From contig CAZVFX010000013.1 in NCBI GenBank assembly GCA_964626565.1, forward strand, positions 22,593 through 86,592: 64,000 bases of DNA, given 5' to 3'. The notes beneath the pieces are model-generated. The model was given only the letters and a program-made list of their open reading frames with translations, searched no databases and was not told the DNA's origin. Both the position numbers and the translations under genes were made by a program. Positions 43,899 through 53,295 of the stretch are shown here, in pieces (the first letter of the stretch is position 1; every line of letters starts with the position of its first letter). The DNA is from CAZVFX01 sp964626565. GTDB lineage: Bacteria; Myxococcota_A; UBA9042; CAIXZC01.

Positions 43899-44386
43899 TG
43901 CTCCCCTCCTTCGCTGCCCGCATCCGCAGATGACAGCACCGCAGCCGCGTTCTTCACCGCATCGATTATCTTTACATACCCGGTGCATCGGCAGAGGTTA
44001 CCGTCCAACGCGGTCTTGATCGCCTTGTCACTGGGGCTGGGGTCCTTGTCGAGGAGCGCCTTGGCCGCAAGCACCATGCCGGGAGTGCAAAACCCGCACT
44101 GGACTGCGCCCGCGTTTACGAATTCCTGCTGGAGTACGTGGGGATCGTCCACGTCGCCCAATCCTTCGATGGTCGTCAATTCCCGGCCCACAGTAGCGGC
44201 AGTGAAGATGACGCAGGAGTTCACGGGCTGGCCGTCCAGGAGCACCACGCAAGAGCCGCACGTTCCTTCACCGCAGCCCTTTTTTACACCGGTGAATCCC
44301 AGGTAGCGCAGGGTGTCGAGCAGCAGTTCCCCGGGCTCAATATCGCAGGTTAGATTCTCACCATTTACCGTCAACGTTATCTGCAT
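43895..44386 (-). CDS. Molybdenum hydroxylase [2Fe-2S] subunit
   Basis: The 163-residue subunit has a plant-type ferredoxin cluster site (C38, C43, C46, C58) and the second helical cluster site (CGFC at 97-100 and CRC at 132-134). It passes electrons between the Moco and FAD subunits. It is translationally coupled to the large subunit and lies 3 nt after the FAD subunit gene. Confidence 0.95.
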   Translation of the reverse strand: MQITLTVNGENLTCDIEPGELLLDTLRYLGFTGVKKGCGEGTCGSCVVLLDGQPVNSCVIFTAATVGRELTTIEGLGDVDDPHVLQQEFVNAGAVQCGFCTPGMVLAAKALLDKDPSPSDKAIKTALDGNLCRCTGYVKIIDAVKNAAAVLSSADAGSEGGEQ

Positions 44387-44389
44387 GTT

Positions 44390-45244
44390 CTAACCTCCCT
44401 TGCCCAGGCCCAGTGCCTCAAGCAGGCATCGCTTCACCCAAACCTTGATGAGCTGCCCCCGGTATTCCTTTGAGTAGCGATAGTCCTGGGAAGCGCCGAC
44501 CGCGCCTGACGCACGGGCCGCAGCCCTCACCACGTCCTCCCTGGTGGGAATCCTGTCCACTATCTCCTCTTCCGCCTGGCGTACACGGGTCGGCAGCGGG
44601 CGAATGGCGCCGAGCGTTATCGCACAATCACGCACCTGGTCGCCGGAAAACCAGCACACCGCGGTGACACCCAGCGCCGCATAATCAAACGCGGTTTTGG
44701 ATACTTTGACGAACGCACCGGTGGCCCGTCCCACCGGCTTGGTAATCCGGATACTGGTTACTATCTCGTAGGACTCGAGAGATTTGCGCGGATGGCTGGC
44801 GTAGAAGTCCGCCGCGGGTATCGTCCGCTCCTGGTCGCCCTTTACGTGGAATTCCGCGCCCAAGGCGAGAAACACCGCGGGGAGGTCCGACCAGGGCAGC
44901 ACCTGGACAGCGTTGCCGCCCGCGGTAATGAGGTTTCTCAGCGGCGTTGCCGCAACCCGCGCAGCCGCGCTGGAAATGATGCCGCCATACGCCTTCTGCA
45001 TCAGGGGAGATTCGGCCAGTTCGGTGAGGGTCGTGCACGCCTTGATGGTGTACGTGCTGCCGTCATCTTCAACCCCAGACAGTCCGGCCCCGGAGAGGTC
45101 GACCAGGGTCGTTACCGAGGGCGGCAGTCGCACAGTCAAACTCGTGCCCCCGGCCAGCACCGCGGCGCTGCCCTTCCCTTCCTTCAGCAAGGAGACGGCT
45201 TCGTCCACCGACGAAGGTCTAACGAAGTCCCTAATTTGCCCCAT
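44390..45244 (-). CDS. Molybdenum hydroxylase FAD-binding subunit
   Basis: The 284-residue medium subunit has the FAD-binding motifs LAGGTSL and TAGGNAVQ, in the family's usual positions, and a C-terminal CO-dehydrogenase-flavoprotein-like domain. It is the first gene of a tight three-gene operon (FAD, FeS, Moco). ATG at 45244 has AGGAG 7 nt upstream. Confidence 0.94.
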   Translation of the reverse strand: MGQIRDFVRPSSVDEAVSLLKEGKGSAAVLAGGTSLTVRLPPSVTTLVDLSGAGLSGVEDDGSTYTIKACTTLTELAESPLMQKAYGGIISSAAARVAATPLRNLITAGGNAVQVLPWSDLPAVFLALGAEFHVKGDQERTIPAADFYASHPRKSLESYEIVTSIRITKPVGRATGAFVKVSKTAFDYAALGVTAVCWFSGDQVRDCAITLGAIRPLPTRVRQAEEEIVDRIPTREDVVRAAARASGAVGASQDYRYSKEYRGQLIKVWVKRCLLEALGLGKGG

Positions 45245-45362
45245 CTGACACTCCTATTCCTGTGGCCGCAACCGGCCCCCTGAAAAGAAACGATTATAGA
45301 CAAGACGATCAGGTGCGTAAAGGAAAAGAAGTCAGTATCGGAAACCGGTTCGATGGCCGATC

Positions 45363-45406
45363 GTAGGAGCGTCGTAAGGCGCGACGCGGGCTCAGCCCGA
45401 TCCTAC
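45363..45406. repeat. REP-like palindromic element with three stems
   Basis: GTAGGA (45363-45368) pairs with TCCTAC (45401-45406). Inside are two hairpins: GCGTCG pairing with CGACGC, and GGGC with GCCC around TCA. The distal arm includes the stop codon of the 1906-residue gene. It could act as a REP-like insert or a terminator-like structure. No second copy was noticed in this window. Confidence 0.55.
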
Positions 45407-48400
45407 TGGGAGGTCACGAAAATTCCGCTTACAACGGCCATATTGAGCGGGCTGGCGTCCGCGGCGGTGGCTTTCAGGTCGGAAAATGAGATGAGAAGCG
45501 GCTGATCGGGGGAGATGTTCTGATTGAGCAGGAAGACCAGGTCCACGAAGGCCGCGTCTCCCTGGAGTTCCCCTACCTGGAAGTATGCTTCCGTAATGGG
45601 GGTCTCGGGGGCCGAGGCGTGGTACAGCAACACTTTCATTTTGCCCAGGTCCTGCTCCTGGGCGACCAATGCGTGACCTGATGGCTCGATGGTACCCTGG
45701 GGCGGAATGTCCCAGTCGATACACTGGCCGGGCAGCAGGTCACAGTTCTCGTCGTGGAATCTCACGAAGGTCACCGCCGCCGCATCGAAGTTGAACACGA
45801 ACTCGGCCCCGGCCGCGAACGGGCTGGCTTGAGAGTCTGCGGCCAGTTTCAGAGTACAAGAGGCCTCGGAACCGTCGATGCCGGAGACGGTGCAGGTTTC
45901 CGCGGCCAGGCATGGGTCGCAGTCCTCGGGACAACTCTCGCACGTTTCCGCGCCGTTGCACTCACCATCGGGGCATGAAGGGCATAGACCGCAATCAGCC
46001 GGGCAGGTGCCGCAGGTCTCGTTGCCGTTGCACTGGTCATCGCCGCAGAATGCGGGGCAGGCACCGCAATCCTGGGGGCACGTCTGACAGGTCTCGCCCC
46101 CAAGGCACAACCCGTCGCCGCACACTTCGACACACGATTCAGAGGTTACCAGCAGGCCCGACTTGTGGATGACGCACAGTGCGTTGGCTTCCGCATCCGA
46201 GGCTTTGAGACCGGTGAGGTCCACCTTCTCGGCGTTGTTTTCCGCGATGTTCTCAGACAGCTTGAACACCAACTCCACAACGTCGGCATCGCCTTCCACG
46301 GCATCGTTGTCAAGATACGCTTCGGTGATGGGGGTGGTAGGGGCAAAGCCGTGATAGATTACCACCTTGATCTTGCCCGCCACCAGTTCCTGGTAGGTCA
46401 GGGCGTGCCCGGTGGGTTGAATCGACCCCTGGGGCGGTGTGTCCCAGTCGATGCAGAGGCCCGGAATCAGCGTGCAGTTTTCATCGTGGAATCTCACGAA
46501 TTCCAGTGCGGCGCCATCGAAGTTGATTTCGAATTCCAACGCGGTGGCGTGGGGGTTGGCATCGTCCTCCGCCGCCAAAGTGATGAGGCAACTCAACTCG
46601 TCATTCTCATCGCCGAAGAGGGAGCACCACACGTTCTCGCACGCGCCGCAGTCACCCGGGCAGGATTCACAGGTTTCGTCCCAGTCGCACTCTCCGCTGC
46701 CACACTCGCCCGCGCACAACCCGCAATCATCGGGGCAGGTCTCGCAATCCTCCCCATACCCCTCTTCGCACAACCCGTTACCGCAACAGGGGTCGCAGTC
46801 GCCCGGGCAGTTGTTGCAGTTTTCACCTGGACCGCATGCCGGGTCCGCGCCGCAGGTTTCCAGCCCCTTGCAGTCCAGCGGGCAGGTCATGCTGTTCTCC
46901 TGGTAGGCGGGTTCGCACGAGCCGTTTCCGCAGCACAGATTGCAGTCCGCAGGGCAGGTCCAGCAGCTCTCCCCGAATTGGACCTGACAACTGTCGTTGC
47001 CGCAGCATTGACCACAGTCCACCGGGCAGTTGTTGCAGTTTTCACCCGCACCGCACTCGTCGTCCGGGCAGGTGAGCGGAGGGTTGCAGTCCTCCGGGCA
47101 ATTCACGTAGTTCTCCCCGAAGCTGGCCTCGCAGTTGTCGTTGCCGCAGCATTCCCCGCAGTCGGAGCCACAACTGTCGCACGTTTCTCCGAACTGTGGT
47201 TCGCACTCGTCGTTGCCGCAGCACTGCTCGCAATCCGCCGGGCAGTTGTTGCATGTTTCGCCCGCGCCGCACTCCTCGTCGGGGCAGGTGGAAGGCGGGT
47301 TGCAGTCGTCCGCACAGGTTTCGTAGTTTTCGCCATAGCTGGCTTCGCAGTCGCCGTTGCCGCAGCAGATTCCGCAATCTGCCGCGCACTTGTTGCAATT
47401 CTCGCCGAACTGCATTTCACACGCGTCATTGCCGCAGCACTGACCGCAGTCGTTGGGGCAGTTGAGGCACGTTTCTCCGGGCCCGCACTCTTGGTCCAGG
47501 CCGCAGGTTTCGACCCCCTTGCAGTCTGCCGGACAGGTGGCGGAGTTTTCCCCGAAGTTGGGCTCGCACACCTCGTTGCCGCAGCAGAAACCGCAGTCGG
47601 CCGGACAGGTTCCGCAATGCTCTCCGAACTGGGCCTGGCACTCCTCATTGCCACAGCAGAAATCGCAATCGGAAGGGCAGTTGAGGCAGTTCTCGCCGGC
47701 CCCGCACTCGCCATCCGGGCAAGTGAGCGGCGGGTTGCAATCTTCCGGGCAGGTATCGAAGTTCTCGCCGTAGTTGGCCTCGCAGTTGCCGTTTCCGCAA
47801 CACTTGTCGCAGTCTGCCTGGCACGCGTTGCAGTTCTCTCCGAACTGGGGCTGGCACTGGTCGTTGCCGCAGCAGATTCCACAGTCTGCTGAGCAGTTGT
47901 TGCAGTTTTCGTCCGGGTCACAGGCACCGTTGGGGCAGGCAATCGGCGCGTCGCAGTCAGCGGGGCAGGTTTCGAAGTTCTCCCCGAAGTTGGCCTCGCA
48001 AACGTCATTGCCGCAGCAGAAGCCGCAATCAGCGGGGCACGTCTCGCAACTCTCTCCGAACTGGGCCTGACAGTTGCCGTTGCCGCAACACTGGTCGCAG
48101 TCGGCGGGGCAGTTGTTGCAGTTCTCGCCTGCTCCGCATTCGTCGTCGGGGCACGTAATGGGCGGGTTGCAGTCGCCGGGGCAGTTCTCGTTGTTCTCCC
48201 CGAAGTTGGCTTCGCAGTTGCCGTTGCCGCAGCACGCGCCGCAATCGGGCGCGCAGTTGTTGCAGTTTTCACCGAACTGGAAGTCGCATTCGTCGTTGCC
48301 GCAGCATTGACCGCAATCGGCCTGGCAGTTGTTGCAGTTCTCACCCGGGTCGCATTCTCCGTTGAGGCAGGTATTCAGCACCGCACAATCAGCGGGGCAG

Positions 48401-51123
48401 GTTTGGCTGTTTTCACCGAACGCCGGGTCGCAGGCGCCGTCGCCGCAGCAGAACCCGCAGTCGGCGGGGCAGGTGGCGCAGTTCTCACCAAACGGGTCCT
48501 GGCACTGCTGATTACCGCAGCAAAGCCCGCAGTCGGCAGGGCAGTTGTTGCAGTTTTCACCCGCGCCGCATGCTGCGTCAGGGCAGGTCATGGGCGGGTT
48601 GCAGTCTTCGGCACAATTCTCGTGGTTCTCTCCGAAGTTCGCTTCGCAGTTGCCGTTGCCGCAGCACTGGCCGCAATCACCCGGGCAGTTGTTGCACGAC
48701 TCACCGAACTGGTTCGAACACTCGTTGTCACCACAGCACTGGCCGCAGTCGGCAGGACAGTTGTTGCAGTTTTCACCCGCGCCGCATTCTCCATCGGGAC
48801 AGGTCACCGGAGGGTTGCAGTCGCCCGGGCAGTTTTCGTGGTTTTCACCGAAGTTTGCCTCACAGTTGCCGTTGCCGCAGCACTGCCCGCAGTCGCCGGG
48901 GCACTGGTCGCAATTCTCGCCAAATTGCAGGTCGCAGTTGCCGTTGCCGCAACACAGCCCGCAGTCGGCCGGGCAGTTGTTGCACTGCTCGCCTTCACCG
49001 CATTCGTTGTTGGGGCAGGTAGCCGGCGCTTCGCAATCCGGCGGGCAGTTCTCCCAGTTCTCGCCAAAGTTAGGCTCGCAAATATCGTTTTCGCAGCACG
49101 GCTCGCAATCGGCCGGGCAGGTGAAGCAGCTCTCGCCAAAAGCCAGTTGGCAGCCGCCTTGCCCGCAACACTGGCCGCAGTCCGCCGGGCAGTTGCTGCA
49201 CGTCTCTCCTATCCCGCACTCGGCGTTGGGGCATTGGACGGGGGGCTCGCAGTCGGCGGGGCAGTTTTCCCAGTTCTCCCCGAACTGGAAGTCACAGTTG
49301 CCGTTGGGGCAGCACAAGCCGCAATCATCCGGGCACCCCAGGCAGGTTTCACCAAACTGCGGCTGGCACACCTCGTCACCGCAGCACTGACCGCAGTCGG
49401 CGGGGCAGTTGTTGCAGGTCTCACCTGCACCACATTGGGCGTTGGGGCAGTTGGCCAGGGGGTTGCAATCAGCGGCACACGTTTGGAAGTTCTCACCAAA
49501 TATCGGTTCGCACGTGCCGTTGCCGCAGCAGAAACCGCAGTCGGGTGGACAGGTCGCACAGGTTTCTCCAAGCGCGTCGTCGCACAGTCCGTTGCCGCAG
49601 CATTGTCCGCAGTCCGCAGGGCAGTTGAGGCAGCTCTCCGCACCCACTCCATCCTCATCCCCCGGGTCGCACTCCTCGTTGGGGCAGGTCAGCGGGATCT
49701 CACAGTCGTCGGGACAGGATTCCGCATTCTCACCGTAGTTCTCTTCGCACAGACCGTTGCCGCAGCAGAACTCGCAGTCGGTCGCACACGTGTTGCACGT
49801 TTCCCCGAAGCCTACGTCGCACTGCTCGTTGCCGCAGCACTGGCCGCAGTCGGCGGGGCAGTTGTTGCAGTTCTCCGGAATGGCGCACGTGCCGTTAGGG
49901 CAGGTGACCGGTGGGTCGCAGTCGCTGGGGCAGGTGGCGTAGTTCTCACCGGCCGCCGGCGAGCACGTCCCGTCCCCGCAGCAGGCGCCGCAGTCCACCG
50001 GGCAACTGAAGCAATCTTCCTGTAGGGATATCTCGCACAGGGTGTTGCCGCAGCAGAAACCGCAGTCCGTCGGGCAGGTGGCGCACGTTTCCCCGGAGAA
50101 GTCGTCGCACAGGTTGTTGCCGCAAATATCCACCATCCAACACTGGGAGTTGGGCTCGCCCGGAGTGCCCAGGTCGCCGGCGCCGTACGCCTCGCTACCT
50201 TCACACCAGTTGGGGCCAAGGTCGTTCTGCAGGTGCTGGTACGCCTTGGGGTCAAGGCTCAGCGATTTGCCGTACGCATCGGGAAAAGTGAGACCGTCAT
50301 CGTATTTGACCTGGTCCACCACCAGTTGGCCGGACATGAGGATGATCTCGTCGTTCTTGTTGGACAGGTTGAAGTTGTCGTAGACGTAGTCGGTCACGAC
50401 GCCGCCGTTGAGCCCGGGCATCCCCTCTTTCGCCAGGATCGCCGACCCTTCCGACTCTACAATCACCGGCTCCTCGCTCAGGATCTTGTGGTTGTCGGTA
50501 CCCAGATCCATGATCACCCAGCCGTTAATGTTGATCGCGTCTTCAGTGGTGTTGTAGATCTCGAACCACTCTCCCAATTCGTCCCCAACCATGGCCGGGT
50601 GCTTCATGATTTCGGTGATGATGATGTCACCGGGTCCGGCGATCATCGGTTCAACCTTGCACACCGCGTTGCAGCCGTCACCCGACACGATGTTGCCGTC
50701 GTCGCACTCTTCGCCCAGTTCAGTATCCACCGCACCGTCTCCGCACTTGGTCATGCACGGGCAATCCTCGGGACAAGAAATGCAGTCTTCGGTTTCCAGA
50801 TCGCAGTAGTCGTCCGGGCAACCCTCGCAACCCTCCGTGCAATCCTCAGGGCAGGAGTTGCACCCCTCCCCGAATTCCGGATCGCAAGTGCCGTTGCCGC
50901 AGCACTCGCCGCAGTCTTCAGGGCACAGGTTGCAGTTCTCGTTCTCGAAGCAGATTCCGTCTCCACATGGGGAGCCGGGCAGTTCCGAGTCGTAGAATCC
51001 GTCAGGGAGTTTGATCGTCGGGTCGTACGAATCGACGTCGTAGCTTCCACCCGTCTTGCTGCTTGAGCAGGTGGAGGCAAAGGCAAGCAGTGCGGTCAGT
51101 AAAACCAGCGAGGCATATCGCAT
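45403..51123 (-). CDS. 1906-residue Cys-rich super-repeat lipoprotein with lamin-tail and cohesin-like domains
   Basis: The product has a signal peptide with a lipobox-like ASTC. A few Cys-rich units follow, then a Myxococcus-type repeat (GEECDDGNIVSGDGCNAVC), and a lamin-tail-like domain (~165-330: ITEIMKHPAMVGDELGEWFE). Next comes a tandem array of about fifteen super-repeats of ~72 residues (216 nt) based on CPxxECGAGENCNNCPADCGQCCGN..CxxxFGExC..., roughly thirty CCGN units in all. The C-terminus has two related ~130-residue domains that look cohesin-like (VRFHDENC..., CIDWD.PPQG), each followed or preceded by CGDG..CxxGExC units. An extracellular, disulfide-dense stalk with terminal binding modules is inferred. 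Confidence 0.85.
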   Translation of the reverse strand: MRYASLVLLTALLAFASTCSSSKTGGSYDVDSYDPTIKLPDGFYDSELPGSPCGDGICFENENCNLCPEDCGECCGNGTCDPEFGEGCNSCPEDCTEGCEGCPDDYCDLETEDCISCPEDCPCMTKCGDGAVDTELGEECDDGNIVSGDGCNAVCKVEPMIAGPGDIIITEIMKHPAMVGDELGEWFEIYNTTEDAININGWVIMDLGTDNHKILSEEPVIVESEGSAILAKEGMPGLNGGVVTDYVYDNFNLSNKNDEIILMSGQLVVDQVKYDDGLTFPDAYGKSLSLDPKAYQHLQNDLGPNWCEGSEAYGAGDLGTPGEPNSQCWMVDICGNNLCDDFSGETCATCPTDCGFCCGNTLCEISLQEDCFSCPVDCGACCGDGTCSPAAGENYATCPSDCDPPVTCPNGTCAIPENCNNCPADCGQCCGNEQCDVGFGETCNTCATDCEFCCGNGLCEENYGENAESCPDDCEIPLTCPNEECDPGDEDGVGAESCLNCPADCGQCCGNGLCDDALGETCATCPPDCGFCCGNGTCEPIFGENFQTCAADCNPLANCPNAQCGAGETCNNCPADCGQCCGDEVCQPQFGETCLGCPDDCGLCCPNGNCDFQFGENWENCPADCEPPVQCPNAECGIGETCSNCPADCGQCCGQGGCQLAFGESCFTCPADCEPCCENDICEPNFGENWENCPPDCEAPATCPNNECGEGEQCNNCPADCGLCCGNGNCDLQFGENCDQCPGDCGQCCGNGNCEANFGENHENCPGDCNPPVTCPDGECGAGENCNNCPADCGQCCGDNECSNQFGESCNNCPGDCGQCCGNGNCEANFGENHENCAEDCNPPMTCPDAACGAGENCNNCPADCGLCCGNQQCQDPFGENCATCPADCGFCCGDGACDPAFGENSQTCPADCAVLNTCLNGECDPGENCNNCQADCGQCCGNDECDFQFGENCNNCAPDCGACCGNGNCEANFGENNENCPGDCNPPITCPDDECGAGENCNNCPADCDQCCGNGNCQAQFGESCETCPADCGFCCGNDVCEANFGENFETCPADCDAPIACPNGACDPDENCNNCSADCGICCGNDQCQPQFGENCNACQADCDKCCGNGNCEANYGENFDTCPEDCNPPLTCPDGECGAGENCLNCPSDCDFCCGNEECQAQFGEHCGTCPADCGFCCGNEVCEPNFGENSATCPADCKGVETCGLDQECGPGETCLNCPNDCGQCCGNDACEMQFGENCNKCAADCGICCGNGDCEASYGENYETCADDCNPPSTCPDEECGAGETCNNCPADCEQCCGNDECEPQFGETCDSCGSDCGECCGNDNCEASFGENYVNCPEDCNPPLTCPDDECGAGENCNNCPVDCGQCCGNDSCQVQFGESCWTCPADCNLCCGNGSCEPAYQENSMTCPLDCKGLETCGADPACGPGENCNNCPGDCDPCCGNGLCEEGYGEDCETCPDDCGLCAGECGSGECDWDETCESCPGDCGACENVWCSLFGDENDELSCLITLAAEDDANPHATALEFEINFDGAALEFVRFHDENCTLIPGLCIDWDTPPQGSIQPTGHALTYQELVAGKIKVVIYHGFAPTTPITEAYLDNDAVEGDADVVELVFKLSENIAENNAEKVDLTGLKASDAEANALCVIHKSGLLVTSESCVEVCGDGLCLGGETCQTCPQDCGACPAFCGDDQCNGNETCGTCPADCGLCPSCPDGECNGAETCESCPEDCDPCLAAETCTVSGIDGSEASCTLKLAADSQASPFAAGAEFVFNFDAAAVTFVRFHDENCDLLPGQCIDWDIPPQGTIEPSGHALVAQEQDLGKMKVLLYHASAPETPITEAYFQVGELQGDAAFVDLVFLLNQNISPDQPLLISFSDLKATAADASPLNMAVVSGIFVTSQ
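46640..49905 (-). repeat. Tandem in-frame super-repeat array (~216-nt units)
   Basis: About fifteen imperfect copies encode the ~72-residue Cys-rich super-repeat. Limits are approximate. Confidence 0.75.
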
Positions 51124-51257
51124 CTATTCCCCCAACTCACGTAACCATCTCTATCAGCATGTCATTAACGGCCTTTCTTTTCAACTTTCAACCTATTTTC
51201 TACTCCCTTCAAGATCCTCCAGTACATAATACGTGTATTTAAAAAAAGTCGTAATGT

Positions 51258-51287
51258 TTGACTTCCTTACCTGGAGCGTCCTAATAT
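51258..51287 (+). promoter_or_regulatory. Sigma70-type promoter for the beta-helix paralogue genes
   Basis: TTGACT and TAATAT are separated by 18 nt. AGGAGG and ATG at 51331 lie ~40 nt downstream. The rest of the 51124-51330 gap is AT-rich and shows no gene. Confidence 0.6.
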
Positions 51288-51330
51288 CAAATTGGATTGC
51301 TGTGTTTGCAGGATTCTGCTAGGAGGCGTC

Positions 51331-53295
51331 ATGCGCACGTTCACCGTCACATCTGCGGCTTTTCTACTCATCCTCGGGGCATTCGGTTGCAGCGCAATCG
51401 CGCCCGGCACCGATGCCGGCGGCCAGACCGACCACGAACCCGGTTCGGATGCACTTCCGGGAGAGGGAGACATCGAAGACCCCTGGGAAGTTACCTACCT
51501 CGACTGTTGGTGGGAAGAGAACCGTGGCGGCGGCGGCGGAGGCGGCGGCGGTGGTGGTGGCGGTGGTGGTGGTGGTGGTGGCGGCGGTGGTGGTGGTGAA
51601 GTGTCCGACGAATGTGTGCCCTCTAAGGAGATCTGCAATCATATCGACGATGATTGTGATGGCTACACAGACGAAGATGATGAAAGCCAGCAGATAACCA
51701 AGGAAGTCTGCGACGATGACAACCCTTGCACTGCCGAGTACTGCGCCGGTGAAGACGGCTGCCACTATGAACTGCTCTCAGGAAACGAGTGCGCCACTGA
51801 CGCTTGTACAACCGACGGAGTGTGCGTCGAGGGCGTGTGCACCGGCACCATGAAGGATTGCGACGACGGCAACCCCTGCACAATTGATGAATGCATCACC
51901 CAGTCCGGCTGCCTCAACTCACCCATGACCGGCCAGGAGTGCGACGACCAGGACCTGTGCACCGAAAACGACAGTTGCGTCGAAGGTGAGTGCTCAGGCA
52001 AGCACGTTATCTGCAATAACGGCAACCCCTGCACCACCGACTGGTGCCACCCGGTGGACGGCTGTACCTATACCCCCAACAGCAACGAATGTGACGATGG
52101 CAACATGTGCACGGCCAACGACCAGTGTGCCGGCGGGGAGTGTGGAGGAGAAGAGTTGTCCTGCGATTGCCAGGTCGATATGGACTGCGGCAGTTTCGAG
52201 GACGGCAATCTTTGTAACGGTACCCTCTATTGCGATACCACCGAACTTCCGTTTCAGTGCCAGGTGGCCCAGGAGACCATAATCCAGTGCCCCGCTCCCG
52301 AAGGTCCCAACGGGCCGTGCCTCCAGCCCGTGTGCGAGCCCGGCTCAGGAGAGTGCACCGTAATCGCGGCCAATGACGGCGCCGCATGCGACGACGCCAA
52401 CCCGTGCACCGCGGCGGATGAATGTGCGGCCGGCGTCTGCGCCGGGCTGTTGGCGACGGTGTGCAGCGACGCCAACCTTTGCACCGACGATAGCTGCGAC
52501 CCGTCATCGGGTTGCGTCTTCGAGCCCAACTCCCTTCCCTGCGCCGACGGCGACTTCTGCACCCAGGGCGATATCTGCCAGGGTGGCGCCTGTGTACCCG
52601 GGGAAGCCCTCGATTGCGTCGACGACAACCCTTGCACCACCGATGGGTGCAACCAGGACGGGAGTTGCTCCCACCAGCTATTGGACGGCCTGCCCTGCTC
52701 CGATGGCGACGGCTGTACCAAGGATGACGTGTGTGTCATCGGCGAATGTATCGGCATAGCCCACACCGACTGCTGCAAGTTTGACGCAGAATGCGACGAC
52801 GAAAACCCCTGCACCGAAAACGTCTGTGACTTGGACTCGGGGCAGTGCCAGGCTTTGACCGCCCCGCTCGATGGAACTGCCTGCGATGCCGACGGCAGCG
52901 GCTGTACCGCGGGGGACGAGTGCTCCGGCGGGGTGTGCACCGAGGGTGCGCAGGTGGAGTGCGCCGCACCTGAAAGCGTTTGCCACTTCTCCGTGTGCCT
53001 GGGCACCGGGTCAGAATCATATGATTGCATCGACCAACCTTTCGCTCCCGGCACTCCCTGTGACGACGGGCTGGCGTGCACCGTCGGCTCCTCCTGCCAG
53101 GCTGACACCACCTGCGGCGGAGGCCTCGACAAAGGTATCATCGAGTGCACCGCGAGATCGGACTCATTACTACCTGCGTGGCAGGCACCTGCGTCGAACC
53201 CGACGGCTGTACGCCCACCGACTTGCCCGACGGTATGCCCTGCCTGCTGCCCCACACTCTTGTCGCCCAATGCACGGACGGTGAGTGTGGAGTAG
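51331..53295 (+). CDS. Poly-Gly/Cys-rich lipoprotein, 5' part of frameshifted gene
   Basis: ATG at 51331 follows AGGAGG. The product has lipobox AFGC, an acidic linker, a run of 24 Gly, one MopE-like EICNHIDDDCDGYTDE motif and about ten CDDGNPCT-type repeats. Comparison with the downstream paralogue shows the frame is lost near 53152, one base short where the paralogue reads ACC-GAC-GAA-ATC. The 3' part continues in another frame from about 53153 to 55160. The last ~47 codons of this frame are therefore an artefact of the shift. It could be a true pseudogene or a sequencing error. Confidence 0.8.
   Translation: MRTFTVTSAAFLLILGAFGCSAIAPGTDAGGQTDHEPGSDALPGEGDIEDPWEVTYLDCWWEENRGGGGGGGGGGGGGGGGGGGGGGGGEVSDECVPSKEICNHIDDDCDGYTDEDDESQQITKEVCDDDNPCTAEYCAGEDGCHYELLSGNECATDACTTDGVCVEGVCTGTMKDCDDGNPCTIDECITQSGCLNSPMTGQECDDQDLCTENDSCVEGECSGKHVICNNGNPCTTDWCHPVDGCTYTPNSNECDDGNMCTANDQCAGGECGGEELSCDCQVDMDCGSFEDGNLCNGTLYCDTTELPFQCQVAQETIIQCPAPEGPNGPCLQPVCEPGSGECTVIAANDGAACDDANPCTAADECAAGVCAGLLATVCSDANLCTDDSCDPSSGCVFEPNSLPCADGDFCTQGDICQGGACVPGEALDCVDDNPCTTDGCNQDGSCSHQLLDGLPCSDGDGCTKDDVCVIGECIGIAHTDCCKFDAECDDENPCTENVCDLDSGQCQALTAPLDGTACDADGSGCTAGDECSGGVCTEGAQVECAAPESVCHFSVCLGTGSESYDCIDQPFAPGTPCDDGLACTVGSSCQADTTCGGGLDKGIIECTARSDSLLPAWQAPASNPTAVRPPTCPTVCPACCPTLLSPNARTVSVE
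51526..51597 (+). repeat. 24-codon GGN run encoding poly-glycine
   Basis: Twenty-four consecutive glycine codons (GGC/GGT/GGA mix) lie between the acidic linker and the Cys-rich domain of the lipoprotein. Confidence 0.9.

Noticed and set aside
46640..49905. Regular periodic repeats suggesting a CRISPR array
   Set aside because: The period of ~216 nt is in frame and encodes Cys-rich units; there are no short identical repeats with unique spacers, and no cas genes.
46165..50025. Long plus-strand frames antisense to the 1906-residue gene (46165-47892 and 48307-50025)
   Set aside because: They mirror the Cys-rich repeats on the other strand, contain low-complexity Ala/Val/Arg patterns and lack ribosome-binding sites.
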